Positions 1 to 10,927 of a DNA stretch of 64,000 nt are shown here, piece after piece (positions within the stretch are counted from its first letter, which is position 1; every line of letters begins with the position of its first letter). The stretch is from Sinonovacula constricta (lineage: Eukaryota; Mollusca; Bivalvia; Cardiida; Solecurtidae): contig CM017560.1 of NCBI GenBank assembly GCA_007844125.1, positions 73,369 to 137,368 of the forward strand. The letters run 5' to 3'. The position numbers and the translations under genes were made by a program. The notes beneath the pieces were generated by a model that saw only the letters and a list, made by a program, of their open reading frames with translations, was not told where the DNA came from and did not search any database.

Positions 1-31
<31 letters not shown>

Positions 32-42
32 CATATATATAT
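1..42. repeat. (TA)n microsatellite
   Basis: The window opens inside an almost pure TA dinucleotide run that continues past its left edge. Similar runs recur near 7.05, 8.75, 9.80, 17.08 and 56.46 kb, and several flank or contain transposon ends. Confidence 0.95.
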
Positions 43-201
43 AAGCTTTACTCATCAAAATGTACACATTTACAATCCAAAAACTTGTAAAAATCTAAAA
101 ATAAAATGTAATACAGGCACATGATTAAAACTGTTAAGGAATAGTAATAAAATCAATAAAAATAGTCTGCATAAAAATAAAAGTAACTGTCAAAATTTCA
201 G

Positions 202-533
202 ATTATGTGAGTCCTTGTTGTTTTGATGTTATTTGGCGTGAATTGAAAGAATGTGATGAAGAATCGTTTGAAAACCTTAGCAGTGTTGTAAAGATGAGTT
301 ACGAGGATTTCGGGGCAAACTTTGGCTTTAATTCTTACGTCTTTGAGATGGAAATTGATCTTGAATCTTTGACTGTTTCAGAACGCAGCAATCAGCTGCC
401 TAATCTGAGGACACGCCCTGATGCTCAAATGTCGTTACATGATAAACATTCAAATGGTTTAGATAGAACTCAACAAGAAAAAAAGCTCATTGAACAGATC
501 TGGACAGATGTGCTAATAAATAACAGATTCTAG
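202..533 (+). CDS. terminal coding exon of an unidentified gene (partial)
   Basis: An open stretch follows a plausible acceptor (AAAATTTCAG, ending at 201). It starts after two bases of a split codon, reads about 109 residues and stops at TAG 531-533. The composition looks like protein: mixed acidic and polar residues with motifs such as IWRELKECDEES and EKKLIEQIWTDVL, and no low complexity. No domain is recognised, and there is no signal peptide or membrane segment. The rest of the gene would lie to the left of the window. The likely 3' UTR is 534 to about 790, where a mariner element begins; AATAAA signals at 852 and 886 lie inside that insertion. A chance ORF is possible, but the acceptor and composition favour a real last exon. 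Confidence 0.45.
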
Positions 534-791
534 ACTTAAACATGAACACCTGCACACCACCTTCAATCCCAACATTTCTCCAAATTTCGCAAGTCACCCT
601 GTCAAAAACACAAATATCTTTGCAATTGTATGGCGCTATATTCATGTCATCAACAATTAAAATCAATGAGAAAACTGTTTGTTACAACCACAAACACACA
701 CAAACCTCCAATGTAATTCGCGTTTCTTCATGCCATGTGCGTAGCAACTTTCATGTTACACGGACTTGAGATTACCACTACATGTATAATT

Positions 792-2111
792 TACACGAGG
801 GTGTGATTTGTGTTGTTATTTTTCCAACCATTATTTTTAATTATTGTAATCAATAAAATTACAACCTTATGTAAAGTGCAAATACAATAAAAGAAATAAC
901 ATGTTTATTGTTATAAAATAGAACTATTTTATATAGCCAATAACCTCTATGCACGCGCATGAATTTCATGTATTACACTGGAATGTCAGATCAAGATGAG
1001 CAAAGAGCGTATTGTAAAATACGCGCATTGCTTGGCGTTGCTGCACCTGATATTAAATCAGACTTAGACAAGGTTTATGGGGACAGGGCCCTATCGTATG
1101 CCACAGTTAGAAGATGGGTCCGTCTATTTACCTCCGGTAGAGAGGCGATAAAAATGAGGCCCGTCCTGGCCGTCCAGTTACAACAATGACTGACGGAAAT
1201 ATTGCCGCTGTTAAAAAAGCTGTGGAAGATGATGCCCGCTGTACAGTGGAGGAGATAAGTAATTTATGTGGCAGTAATTCGTCATCGGTTTTTCAAATAT
1301 TGACTCGCGTGTTAAAGCTACGCCAGGTTTGCGCCACTTGGATGCCCCACCTTCTCACTGAGGACCAAAAAACGGGAGCGCGTGCGAATTGCGTCACAGC
1401 TGCTCGATATATACAAGAATGCTGACCAAAACCGCATGAATGAAATTGTGACTGGCGATGAAACATGGGTATATTTTTATGAGCCTGACAGTAAAGAAAA
1501 AAACAAGGTGTGGGTCGGTGAAAATGACGAACGCCCCCAAGTTGCCCGTAGAGCTCGCACCTCAAAACGCATTATGTATGCATCATTTTTTGATTGCCAG
1601 GAATGGTGGCTCGAATTCCTATACCAGAAGGCAGGAGTGTTACTGGAATATTTTACTGAGATTCGGTTCTTTCTGCTGTTGTAAGCCACTATACTGCAGC
1701 CCGTCCCCGTACCGGCTTACGGAATCAAGCTTCTTCATGATAACGCACCTGCCCACAAGTCAGTGGTGGTAAAGTCGTATCTTAGCGACAACAGCATTGA
1801 CACTTTACCACACCCTGCATATAGCCCTGATCTTGCTCCATGCGATTTTTGGTTAAATCCTTATATCAAGAACTACATGAGAGGTCGACGTTTTGAATCT
1901 CGGCACGCCGTTGGCAGTGCGCTTTCCAGTGTCTAAACACTATACCTAAAGAGAGCTACCGAAAAGCATTTCCGATTGGATTCATCGCTTGGAAAAGTGC
2001 ATCTAAGTCAAAGGGGAATACTTCGAAGGGTTGGTCTAACAATTTCTGCAGAAATATTACGTATACGACTAAAGCGCCACACTGATTAATACTTTATAAA
2101 TGCCCCTCGTA
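792..2111 (+). mobile_element. degenerate mariner element (DD34D)
   Basis: A Tc1/mariner-type element built around a broken transposase. The right end reads GCCCCTCGTA and then TA. The left end near 792 shows only a short CGAGGG match in the opposite orientation, so the left inverted repeat is eroded and its position tentative. The CGAGGG terminus resembles the TGAGGG end of the better-preserved mariner at 9.8-12.0 kb, but the transposases differ clearly. Confidence 0.65.
959..2040 (+). pseudogene. mariner-like transposase pseudogene
   Basis: The transposase is readable across several frames. The N-terminal helix-turn-helix region is at about 977-1360, with the family motif WMPHLLTEDQK at its end. 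The first catalytic Asp is in GDETWVYF (codon 1457-1459), the second in LHDNAPAH (1739-1741), the third in LAPCDFWL (1844-1846). The last two are separated by 34 residues, the mariner DD34D spacing. The C-terminal tail WIHRLEKCI is followed by a stop, then VKGEYFEG near 2030. Frameshifts fall near 1180-1190, 1370, 1680-1730 and 1920-1980. Not functional. Confidence 0.85.
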
Positions 2112-2420
2112 TATCAACACTAACCTGGTATATTCTATATCGCCTTATATATACCGTGGGTAACATGGCTAGAAAAACTCCGTTCTCATGAATACATGCA
2201 TGAAGCATTTGATTTGCTCCGTGTCCTTAATGGCACGGAAATTCAGCCAATGAAGTGATTACAATTTGTTAACAATTGCAGAGTAGCGTCAAAATAACGC
2301 GCATTTCTTTTACCACTGGTTGCTATGAATATTCATGAACACAAACTTTTACCAGCCTAATACTACGGCCACGATAAAGAAGAGCGGTATGAGTTAATGA
2401 TTAAAACTTAGCATTCTTGT

Positions 2421-2734
2421 TTATTGTTTATTGGATTTATCGTCCCACCAAAAGTATTGCAGTTATCTGGAGACGGTGTCTACCTGAAGCCCATATAGTG
2501 CTGCCTCCACTGTGTATAGCACGCCGTGAACACCTGGAATAATACCACACCTAGTCACATTATCCTGACACCGGGCCAACCAGTCGTGGAACTACCCTAT
2601 AGTTGCTTGAGCGTTAGCAAGGGAGCTATGCCATTACAATTTTTACGACTTTAGTATGTCGCGGCCAGGGATCGAACCCGGGGCATCTCGATCCTGGAGC
2701 CGACGCTCTACCGATGGCGCTACCAGGTCCGGTG
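2421..2734 (-). mobile_element. tRNA-derived SINE, copy 1
   Basis: The minus-strand head (about 2660-2733) is tRNA-like: an A-box-like GGTAGCGCCATCGGTAGAGC and a B-box-like GGTTCGATCCC. It is followed by a ~240-bp body shared with the copy at 5496-5815 and, partially, with 15285-15345 and 16070-16210. Flanking direct repeats are TAGCATTCTTG (2410-2420) and TAGCATACTTG (2735-2745), one mismatch in 11, consistent with an aged target-site duplication. The tRNA-like part continues into the body and has no terminator at its end, so it is not an independent tRNA gene. Confidence 0.85.
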
Positions 2735-2745
2735 TAGCATACTTG

Positions 2746-3961
2746 AAAGTTGCAAACCACAATAGCTGAGAAACGGTATGCAAACTTCTGTATAATAGAT
2801 AAATCACAAACTGTTTTTTCCTTAAACAATAAAGATAAATCAGCGAAAAAAATGCATATACATTGTACATATGCTTAGACATGTTTCTTGTAATTCAGCG
2901 TGTGATGTGATCTTTCACATAATCAGTATCTTTTTTTCCAACATAACTGTAAACTTCGCCTTTTTACAAAAGAATGATAAAAGGGTCACCCTAATTACCA
3001 TGTGTACATGGCTTGATATTTTTGTTTGAACTGGGCATGTGCGTGCGTGTTGTGTGTAAATGCCCTTTGGTGCGTGCTTGCGGCTGTTTCTGTCTGTAAA
3101 TTTTCATAACTGCATGGTTAAAGTTACTTCTGTGTTAATAAACAAATATGGCAGAAATAAAAGATTGAATTAAAGATAATTTGGTAAAAGCAAGGCAACA
3201 TCACGTAATGTATGTAATTTGTTCTGCCCTTATTCTGACCTATAAGTTGCACAGATGATTAGATGAGCCCACTAGTGAATTCACACCATCTGCTCTTTGA
3301 GAGGTTTAATTACCGATCACAGCTCAAACAAACCAGCTAACAAAACACTATTCCGTGCAAACTTTAAAACTTCAGCGAGAAAGATTTAAACGTGTTGAAG
3401 TTCGTACTCATATTTGTATGATAAACAAACCATAAAACCCCAAAAAGCGACTTTCTGCTTAATTCTTTTAAAACCGTGTAAATGGGGATCGGGTTTCGGT
3501 TATCAAAAGAAAGCTACGTATTAAACAATATAATATCTAAACAATATAACAAGTCCCCGTTTGATGGTTTATTTCCTGTCACAAAGTGAAGGATACCATC
3601 TTCAAACCGAAACCGGATGCAATCACATGACCCACGCTAAATTGAGTCATATTATATGGCCGTAATGTTGTGTTATATATAAATACTTTTAGATACATTG
3701 CTGATATATGTAGAATGGCTTTATCATAACACGAGCTTAGGATAAAGTACACGTTTCTGCTGTTTACAAAGTCAGAGTGAACAGACAGAGATAGATGTAA
3801 AGCATAAGAAACATTAAAATAAACAGGTAGATCTAAGTAATCGGCCACATATCAGTCTTATCAATATAAAATGCAGACGCAAAAACAAAGAAAACACAAG
3901 ATGAAAGAATGAAATCAAAATTTTAGTAAACATAAGAAATTTAGAATTAATCAAAACTAAC
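2746..3961. other. gene-free stretch
   Basis: AT-rich DNA with no ORF of convincing composition and no repeat recognised, except that it would hold the first intron or body of any minus-strand gene starting at the candidate exon 3962-4032. It was read by eye only; short exons could be missed. Confidence 0.4.
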
Positions 3962-4032
3962 CATGTGGTGGTAAAGCTCAAACATAGAACCCATGTAATG
4001 ATGACAAGTCTGTTCGCCATGGTTGCTTTCAT
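3962..4032 (-). CDS. candidate signal-peptide first exon
   Basis: On the minus strand an ATG at 4032 opens MKATMANRLVIITWVLCL..., a basic start followed by a hydrophobic core, as in a secretory signal peptide. It runs to a splice-donor-like ATG|GTTAGT at 3962/3961. A TATA-like TATGTATAG lies about 45 bases upstream of the ATG, a spacing close to that of the two lectin genes further right. The following exons, which would lie below 3960, were not found. This could be a real secreted-protein gene, a relic or chance. Confidence 0.3.
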
Positions 4033-4165
4033 GTGCCACTTGCCGTGCAGTTAGTCTTATGCGCAGCTGTTCTATACATAGCGTGTGACGTCACTACGCT
4101 ACAGTCACCTCTATACTCAATCGTACCTACTCGGCGATCTCCGAGGAGTTCCGAGTGACGTGTCT

Positions 4166-4200
4166 GAGAGAGGAACGAACGGCAACTCTGCATGGGAGAT
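4166..4200. repeat. 35-bp terminal motif shared with the 42.9-kb insertion
   Basis: The stretch beginning GAGAGAGGAACGAACG and ending CATGGGAGAT matches 42937-42971 with one mismatch. At 42.9 kb this motif is the right end of a 580-bp insertion, so the copy here probably marks the end of a related mobile element. Its other end was not found. Confidence 0.55.
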
Positions 4201-4479
4201 GGAATTTGGATATCTTATGCAAAAATGCCCGTATGTTAATATAAACGATTGCAAATGTAGTTTGGTTTCCAGCTCCTACCTGTGACAGAACTTTTCGTGC
4301 CAAACAATACTGTGCCAAGTAAATTCGTACCAATATGAGTAACATACACAGACACACGCCGTTTTGTTCATGTACTACGGTAGGGACTACACGTGTCATT
4401 CAACTAGACCAGCACTACTTACGCAAAGAAAAGTGTGCAGCGCATATCAGTCAGAGGAATGGTTTTATAGGAATGGTTC

Positions 4480-4645
4480 CAAGGCGGTAACTGATGGTTT
4501 TTCTTTATGTGTGTTATGTCTCGTCTCTGTGTTTATTTGTTTTTCACATTTGCATTTACCTTGTTTGCCTTTGTCTACTGGTAGATAAAATTTAAATATC
4601 TGTTAGAGTTTTGATAGGACCTTTTCTTATTTACCTATTATAAAC
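4480..4645 (+). repeat. dispersed repeat, copy 1
   Basis: From GGTTCCAAGGCGGTAACTGA to CTTATTTACCTATTATAAAC this matches the reverse complement of 55515-55732. Shorter pieces lie at 50955-51005 and 53268-53320 (+), 26520-26580 (-) and 57700-57870. It has no coding capacity. It is probably a short interspersed element or the 3' tail of a LINE; the 55.5-kb copy is an insertion relative to its paralogous site. Confidence 0.7.
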
Positions 4646-5483
4646 ATAAAAATACAAAATGCATTTAGAGAACCAGTAACATTTATGTATCAATTTTAAT
4701 GACTATTAATTTTGCTTTTTGTTACTTTGTCTATCTTATATTCAGAAATACTTCTAATTTCGATAACTTATTCGCATAATACATGCAGTATAATGTACCG
4801 TTGACTTACTAATCATCTGAAAAGTACAAGAGCGGATACAGTATTATTTAGAGGGTCCTAATTGAGAGAGCACTAGAGGTGCTAACCGTGTTAGATGGGT
4901 CTGGAAGGCATGCTCTCCTACAAAAAAAAATGAAATGTAGCAGCTATATGCAAAATCCCCTCCATTATATCCCAAAAATAACTAGCCTGTTTAAGCATAC
5001 AAGTAATGCACAATGGTCAGTGCAGTACATTTTTATTCTTGATTATGCTTAGCAATAAGTACTAGGACAGTGATGAAAACTTTAACCATATAAGTTTCTT
5101 TCATCAACTAAAACATTTCAATAAATTAATAAAGAATTGTATTGTACTGAAAATATTGTGGCTCCACAAAAACACTCATTTGACAGTTATTAATTAGAAA
5201 CTTCATTTTAAAGATGGTATCCAACAATTTGTCTATATTATAAACATGTACCAATATCTAGCAACTGTTTGGGAATTTGTTCATAATTTTTGCAAAAACT
5301 CATACTTTAGTCGTTATAAAGATGATTTTGAACACTAACTTTATTATTAGACTGTACTTATTGCGAAAGAAATACTTGTGTTTATAGTGATCTCTGCTAA
5401 AAATAGACTACAGCGAAACTTTCAGATCGTCTAATATATTTTTCTTAATTGTTTCCACAATTTTAATTCCATAGTCATAAAAC

Positions 5484-5827
5484 AAACAATACATGTTTGT
5501 TTATTGGTATGAGTTATCATCCCACCAACAATATTTCAGTTATGTGGAGACGGTGTTTACTTGAAGCAGATATAATGCTGCCTTCACTGTGTTTAGCATG
5601 CCGCGAACACCTGGCATGATACCACACCCAGTCACATTATCCTGACACCAGGTCAACCAGTCGCGGAACTACTCTTACATTTGCTTGAGCCTTAGCAAGT
5701 GAGCTATACCACTAGCATTTTTATTAATGACTTTGGTATGTCGCAGCCCAGGATGGAACTCGGGGCCTCTCATATCTGGAGCGTATGCTCTACCGATTGC
5801 GCTACCAGGTCCAGTAAACAATACATG
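5484..5827 (-). mobile_element. tRNA-derived SINE, copy 2, with 12-bp target-site duplication
   Basis: This is the same family and orientation as 2421-2734. The element proper is 5496-5815. It is bounded by perfect 12-bp direct repeats AAACAATACATG at 5484-5495 and 5816-5827. The tRNA-like head (about 5735-5813) is more diverged than copy 1, with a damaged B-box. The shared body includes the block CAGTCACATTATCCTGACAC. The perfect duplication defines both ends of the family and supports LINE-type insertion. Confidence 0.9.
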
Positions 5828-6169
5828 CATTTAAAATAGGCATATCCATCTATTTATTCATGTTACAAATGAACACCAAATAAAAATGGAATAAAAAATA
5901 AGTTAAGACAGTTGCTAAAATATGTTATAATTGTATTATGCACAGCCGGAAATACAATAAGGTGAAGGATCTATTTACACAAATATGAAATTTCATTGGC
6001 AAGTCCATATATAGTAATGAGCATTACAAAGTTACAGGTACACATGACAACAAGTAGCAAGTATATGTCTTCATTTTCTGTTCATTAAGGAAAAGTAAAA
6101 AAAAACAAACAAACTTGTACTTATGTTTAAAAAGAGCACCGCAAGGCAGAGCAAAATACAACCGTCACT

Positions 6170-6790
6170 AGAGCAATTTGAAACCAACTGCTGTGCACTC
6201 TTGTGCAATGCATTATGGCAAAGCTTTGCAATGCATTTTGGGTTATTGCAAAAAATGTGAAATTAAAGTAGAATAACACAAAAAATCTTTAATCTGCCAA
6301 ACTGCTGTGCACTGTTGTGCAATGCACTCTGGCATGATTGTGGACTGCAGTCTGGGTTATTGAGAAAAAACATATATAATATAAAAAATAACATCAAGTA
6401 TACAAAAAATACATGAGAGTAATGTCATTTGTGTAGAATGGGGCATTACTCAAAAATAAGAAGAGGAGAATGACAGTTCTTGTGCATTGCACTCTGTTTC
6501 AATAACATATATCCACCTATGAAGTTTCAAGTCAATAGCTTCGATAATATAGGAGTATGGTCTAGACAAACATAAAGTACAAAAATTGAACTAAGGGTAA
6601 TAACTTCAAAATCATGAAGTGTATAGTGACGGTTCTTATGCACTGCACTTAGTCTAAATGAGATCTATTCACCTGCAAAGTTTCAAATCAACAGCTTTGA
6701 TAACATCTGGACTCCGCACGCCCACCCACCCGCCTGCCAGCCCACCCGTCAAGGGTGATCCCATAATACATCCAGTCTTCCATGGGTGTA
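6170..6790. repeat. dispersed repeat with internal imperfect tandem units
   Basis: Phrases like CTGTGCACTCTTGTGCAATG recur at about 6190, 6305, 6475 and 6630. The phrase AAGTTTCAA(G/A)TCAA recurs near 6525 and 6680. The right end is C-rich (CCCACCCACCCGCCTG, 6720-6750). No ORF of interest. The structure suggests a decayed non-autonomous element with diverged repeats 115-170 bp apart. Confidence 0.5.
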
Positions 6791-6929
6791 GAAAAATGCA
6801 TAAGTTCCAAAATATAACAGGTGCACTAACAAAGCAATAATCAAATGAAACTGAAGAGTACAGAAATAATAACTTTATGGGTTAAAATAGGTGAAAATGT
6901 TTAATCATCAGGAATAAACCAACCAAATT

Positions 6930-7293
<364 letters not shown>

Positions 7294-7303
7294 CCACAAT
7301 CTA

Positions 7304-7930
7304 ATGATTTCCTTTTGGCTCCGACTCATAACTGGAAATAGAAATAAAATAAGTTATCGGTTATATTATTATATGATTTCAAATAACAAAACTACATACA
7401 AATGGACAGAAAACAATGAAAAGCATACTTACTTCAATGGCCGACCCGACCTCTGGCAAAATCAAGAGCAAATACTAAATAATAATATTCAACGAGTTGA
7501 AACAAATTCCAGTTGATCAAAGCAAGCAAAATTGGCACAGTTCTTTGCAAAATTCTAGTAAGGGCATTACGTACAGCAGTTTCAAAAGTACACCTTCATT
7601 TGAAAACTATTTTAAAATTTTGAATAATCAACAATCAAAAGTCATATTCAAATTTCGCACAGCTATTCACAACCTACCTATTGAAACGGGACGGTACGAT
7701 GGAACACCTATAAAGAAAAAAGAAAATGTAAACTATGCAATACAAACAGTGTTGGTGACGAGAGTCACTATGTATTACAATGTAGTTATTTCCAAGAGGA
7801 AAGAAACACTTATCTAAGTAAAAACATAGCTTACAATACTTCGTCACTATCCTCAATTCTATCATGCACAGACCCATTGCAATTAAGACAACTGAGTAAT
7901 TTTTTACAAATAATAATGAACACTTACTTT
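7304..7930 (+). pseudogene. LINE reverse-transcriptase C-terminal region, frameshifted
   Basis: Three consecutive frames read as the C-terminal part of a non-LTR retrotransposon polyprotein. The first (7304-7516) begins ISFWLRLITGNRNK. The second (7497 to about 7725) contains FRTAIHNLPIETGRY. The third (from about 7735) contains CNTNSVGDESHYVLQCSYF, a Cys-Cys-His-Cys knuckle typical of the C-terminus of these proteins. At least two frameshifts and the absence of the polymerase core show a 5'-truncated dead copy, as usual for LINEs. Clade assignment needs a search. Confidence 0.75.
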
Positions 7931-8540
7931 TTACAATAGATTCCAACCATCTGGGTAGACTAGTCTGCACACCAATACCTCCGGACTTCCCCGCAGAGAG
8001 CCTATCTAGACCAAATACTGGCCACGCTCTCGAAATGCACGCGCTGTCCACTTTGCCCACCGTACATAACTGTCATGTACTGTCTGTGTCGCTTTATAAA
8101 TGAGCTGTTAACCTTTTATCCCAGATAAACCAATGTGCCTAATAAACACGTGTCATTAACACTCACAGAGTGAAAATTACAGGCATGTCTGTGCCTCCTC
8201 TTTACATGTAAGAACATATTGCATCTGTGACAACTACTAAAATATGTAGTTTTACGTTGGTGTAACTAAAACAAATAATACAATTAATAACCAACAGTAT
8301 AATGGAATAAAGAGTTACGGCGCTAACCTGTTACCAAGATGATAAGTACGGTGTACCCAAGCTGTTTTGTGTATTGTTATTTGCTATTACAAATCATACT
8401 TACCACCTATATTATGTTAACATACACACTCTGCGATACAAAACAAGCATATCTTTTCGACACGGTACACCGGCACTACTTTGGCTACTTTTTATTATTC
8501 TTCATATCCATGCTTCGCATTTGCTTATGTCTCAAAATTT

Positions 8541-8565
8541 CCCCCCCCCCCCCCCCCCCTCCCCC
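8541..8565. repeat. poly-C tract
   Basis: Nineteen C, one T and five C, within the LINE 3' region. It is prone to length errors in sequencing and could form i-motif or G-quadruplex structures on the two strands. Confidence 0.95.
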
Positions 8566-8745
8566 ACTTTCACTTTCTCTTGCTCCTTACTCAGTTGATT
8601 TCATATATCACTAGTATTCTGATATATTACTTGTTTCTGAGCAAATGTACAGCATATATTGCTATATATTTGATATCATCTTTGTTAAATATCTCCATGT
8701 TGTATACCATGTATACCTGGATGAAATAAAGTTCTGTTCTGTTCT

Positions 8746-8746
<1 letters not shown>

Positions 8747-8818
<72 letters not shown>
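8747..8818. repeat. (TA)n microsatellite, left flank of hAT-like element
   Basis: A pure TA run directly abuts the CAGGG end of the element at 8819; it resumes after that element at 9797. Confidence 0.95.
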
Positions 8819-8821
<3 letters not shown>

Positions 8822-9796
8822 GGCTGGAAAAATACGCTAGCCCGACGTCCCGGACTAGTCAACATGTAGTTTCGGGCTACTGACCATTGGTCATGAAATT
8901 AGTCCCGGGCTAGTCATTAAATAGACGGCCGGACAAGTGACAATACACAGCGGTACCTAATTAGCGATGCAAGCAATCTAGCTATCGCCTGGGGCGTTTT
9001 ATCAACACCACGTAATGACTTCGCATAGACAATTCAAACGCATCCCAAAACAGCCAATCACGACGCGTGATACATCAACGCTAAACATGATCGGCCAATC
9101 AATGTGTAGGTGACAAATAACGGCATTAATACTGCATAATGAAGTACATGTGATAAGTGATAATTGATTCGCGAACTTTTTAATTCAATTCAAACTTTTA
9201 TTGACATAACCATTTTGGCTATTGCCAAGTACAAACGATATAAAAAGTTGGAGAAGATGGCCTATATAATACAGTACAAAATGACCAAGTATTTATAGAA
9301 AAGCATGATTAAAGGGAATGAATATTCATTTATGTTATACCTGTATTATTTCTACAAGCAATTCAAATGTTTCATGAGTGTATTATAAGTAAATACATCT
9401 TTAAGCAGTTATGCACCATTTGCTACAAGCAGGTTACAATAGGGTATGTACAGTAGGGTACGTTTATATACTATTTTTATAAGAGAAATTTTCAGAAAAG
9501 TTAAATAGTTACGTTTATATAACAATTTACTAAAACTGTAACATACCATTGTTTCACTATTTTGGAATAAGGTAAGTACAATTGTGTATGTGTATATGCC
9601 TTTTATAAGAGATGTTTACAGAAAAATTAAGAGGTACGTTTCTATAACAATTTACTAAAACTTTAAAAATACACAATTGTTGTTTTTTTATGGTTTTTTT
9701 ATATATCTTGTTTTGAATTAATTGTTCGGACAAGTCATCTTTGTCCTGGTTACTAGTCCGGGACTAGTCATGAAAAAGAAAAATTTTCCAGCCCTG
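8819..9796. mobile_element. non-autonomous hAT-like DNA transposon (978 bp)
   Basis: The left end CAGGGCTGGAAAA and right end TTTTCCAGCCCTG are perfect inverted copies (13 bp). Beyond them lie degenerate subterminal motifs such as CCCGGACTAGTC near the left end (8850) and CCGGGACTAGTC near the right (9754). CAGGG...CCCTG ends and 8-bp duplications are typical of hAT elements. Here both flanks are TA repeats, so an 8-bp TATATATA duplication is compatible but cannot be proved. There is no transposase ORF. Internally two ~80-bp segments near 9459 and 9598 resemble each other (TTTTATAAGAGA...CAATTTACTAAAACT). Confidence 0.75.
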
Positions 9797-9820
9797 ATAT
9801 ATATATATATATATATATAC

Positions 9821-10882
9821 TTGATCAGAAAGTTCGTAGAATGGTGCTATAATTTCTATATATGACGTTCTATGCGCTTCAAATTTTAAACAAATATTTT
9901 TCCATTTATTTTAAATATTTTAACCAGAAATTTTTAAAACCGAACAGTTAGTTTCATTTTTATGAATATTTATAATCACCACCCAACGTTACCCCGGAGC
10001 ACGCCAAATTTTAAAGCAATGTAAGTATCACCTGGCACGACTTTGACCCTTGTTTTTTTCGAAATTCTGCGAAATATTGTCTGCTATTGACGTGACGTCA
10101 ACTAAATTTTTTCACGTTGATTCTGACGTCATGCGATGTATACAACGCATTCAATGTACATTTGAGTGACGCGCATCGTTCACACACAACGTCCATTATG
10201 TACTTCAAGAAAATGAAGAATCGCGAGCGGCAGTAAAAGTTTGCTTCAGTTTAGGATATTCAGCCACAGAAACGTATAATACTATGCAGAGGGCTAAATA
10301 CACCAAAGATATGAAGAAAGCTACTGTTTTCAAGTGGTGTAAACGCTTCAAGGATGGCAGATCAAACATAAGCGATGATGCACGCTCAGGGAGACCATCC
10401 GTTATTACGCCGACGTTAGTGGCGTCAGTGAAGACGTTCATTGAAGAAGACCGTCGGCGCACTATTAGAGATGTAGTTGATGGAATGGGAATCGCTTGCG
10501 GAACCGTGTGGAATATTCTTCACGAACATTTACACATGAAACGTATCTGTGCACGCTGGGTACCTCGTCTGCTGACGGATTTTGACAAAGAAAGAAGAGT
10601 TGCCACATCTAAACACTTCCTACAGAGAGTGAGACGGGAAGGGGATGGTTTCCTCAACAAGATAATTACATGCGACGAGACGTGGATCCCGTTATCCGAT
10701 CCTGAGACAAAGCAGGAATCTTCTCAATGGGTCGATCCCGCCACCCCGCGCCCAGTGAAAGCAAAGGTTAACCGGAGTGCAGCAAAGAATATGTTTGCGG
10801 ATACCAGAGGGATGTTATTGTGTCACGCTGTACAACACGGGAAAACGGTCAACTCCGAGTATTACAGCAAGGTAATAATAAC

Positions 10883-10927
<45 letters not shown>

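Larger units (their letters stand above)
7304..8746 (+). mobile_element. 5'-truncated LINE with 3' UTR and (TTCTG)n tail
   Basis: The broken coding end is followed by ~800 bp of untranslated DNA. It ends in GAAATAAAGTTCTGTTCTG repeated as a short TTCTG tail at about 8726-8746. Such short-repeat tails preceded by an AATAAA-like signal are common at LINE 3' ends. The UTR contains a 19-base poly-C run (8541-8559). Confidence 0.6.

Noticed and set aside
2660..2733. Possible tRNA gene on the minus strand
   Set aside because: It has A- and B-box-like motifs but runs into a repeated body bounded by target-site duplications, so it is the head of a SINE.
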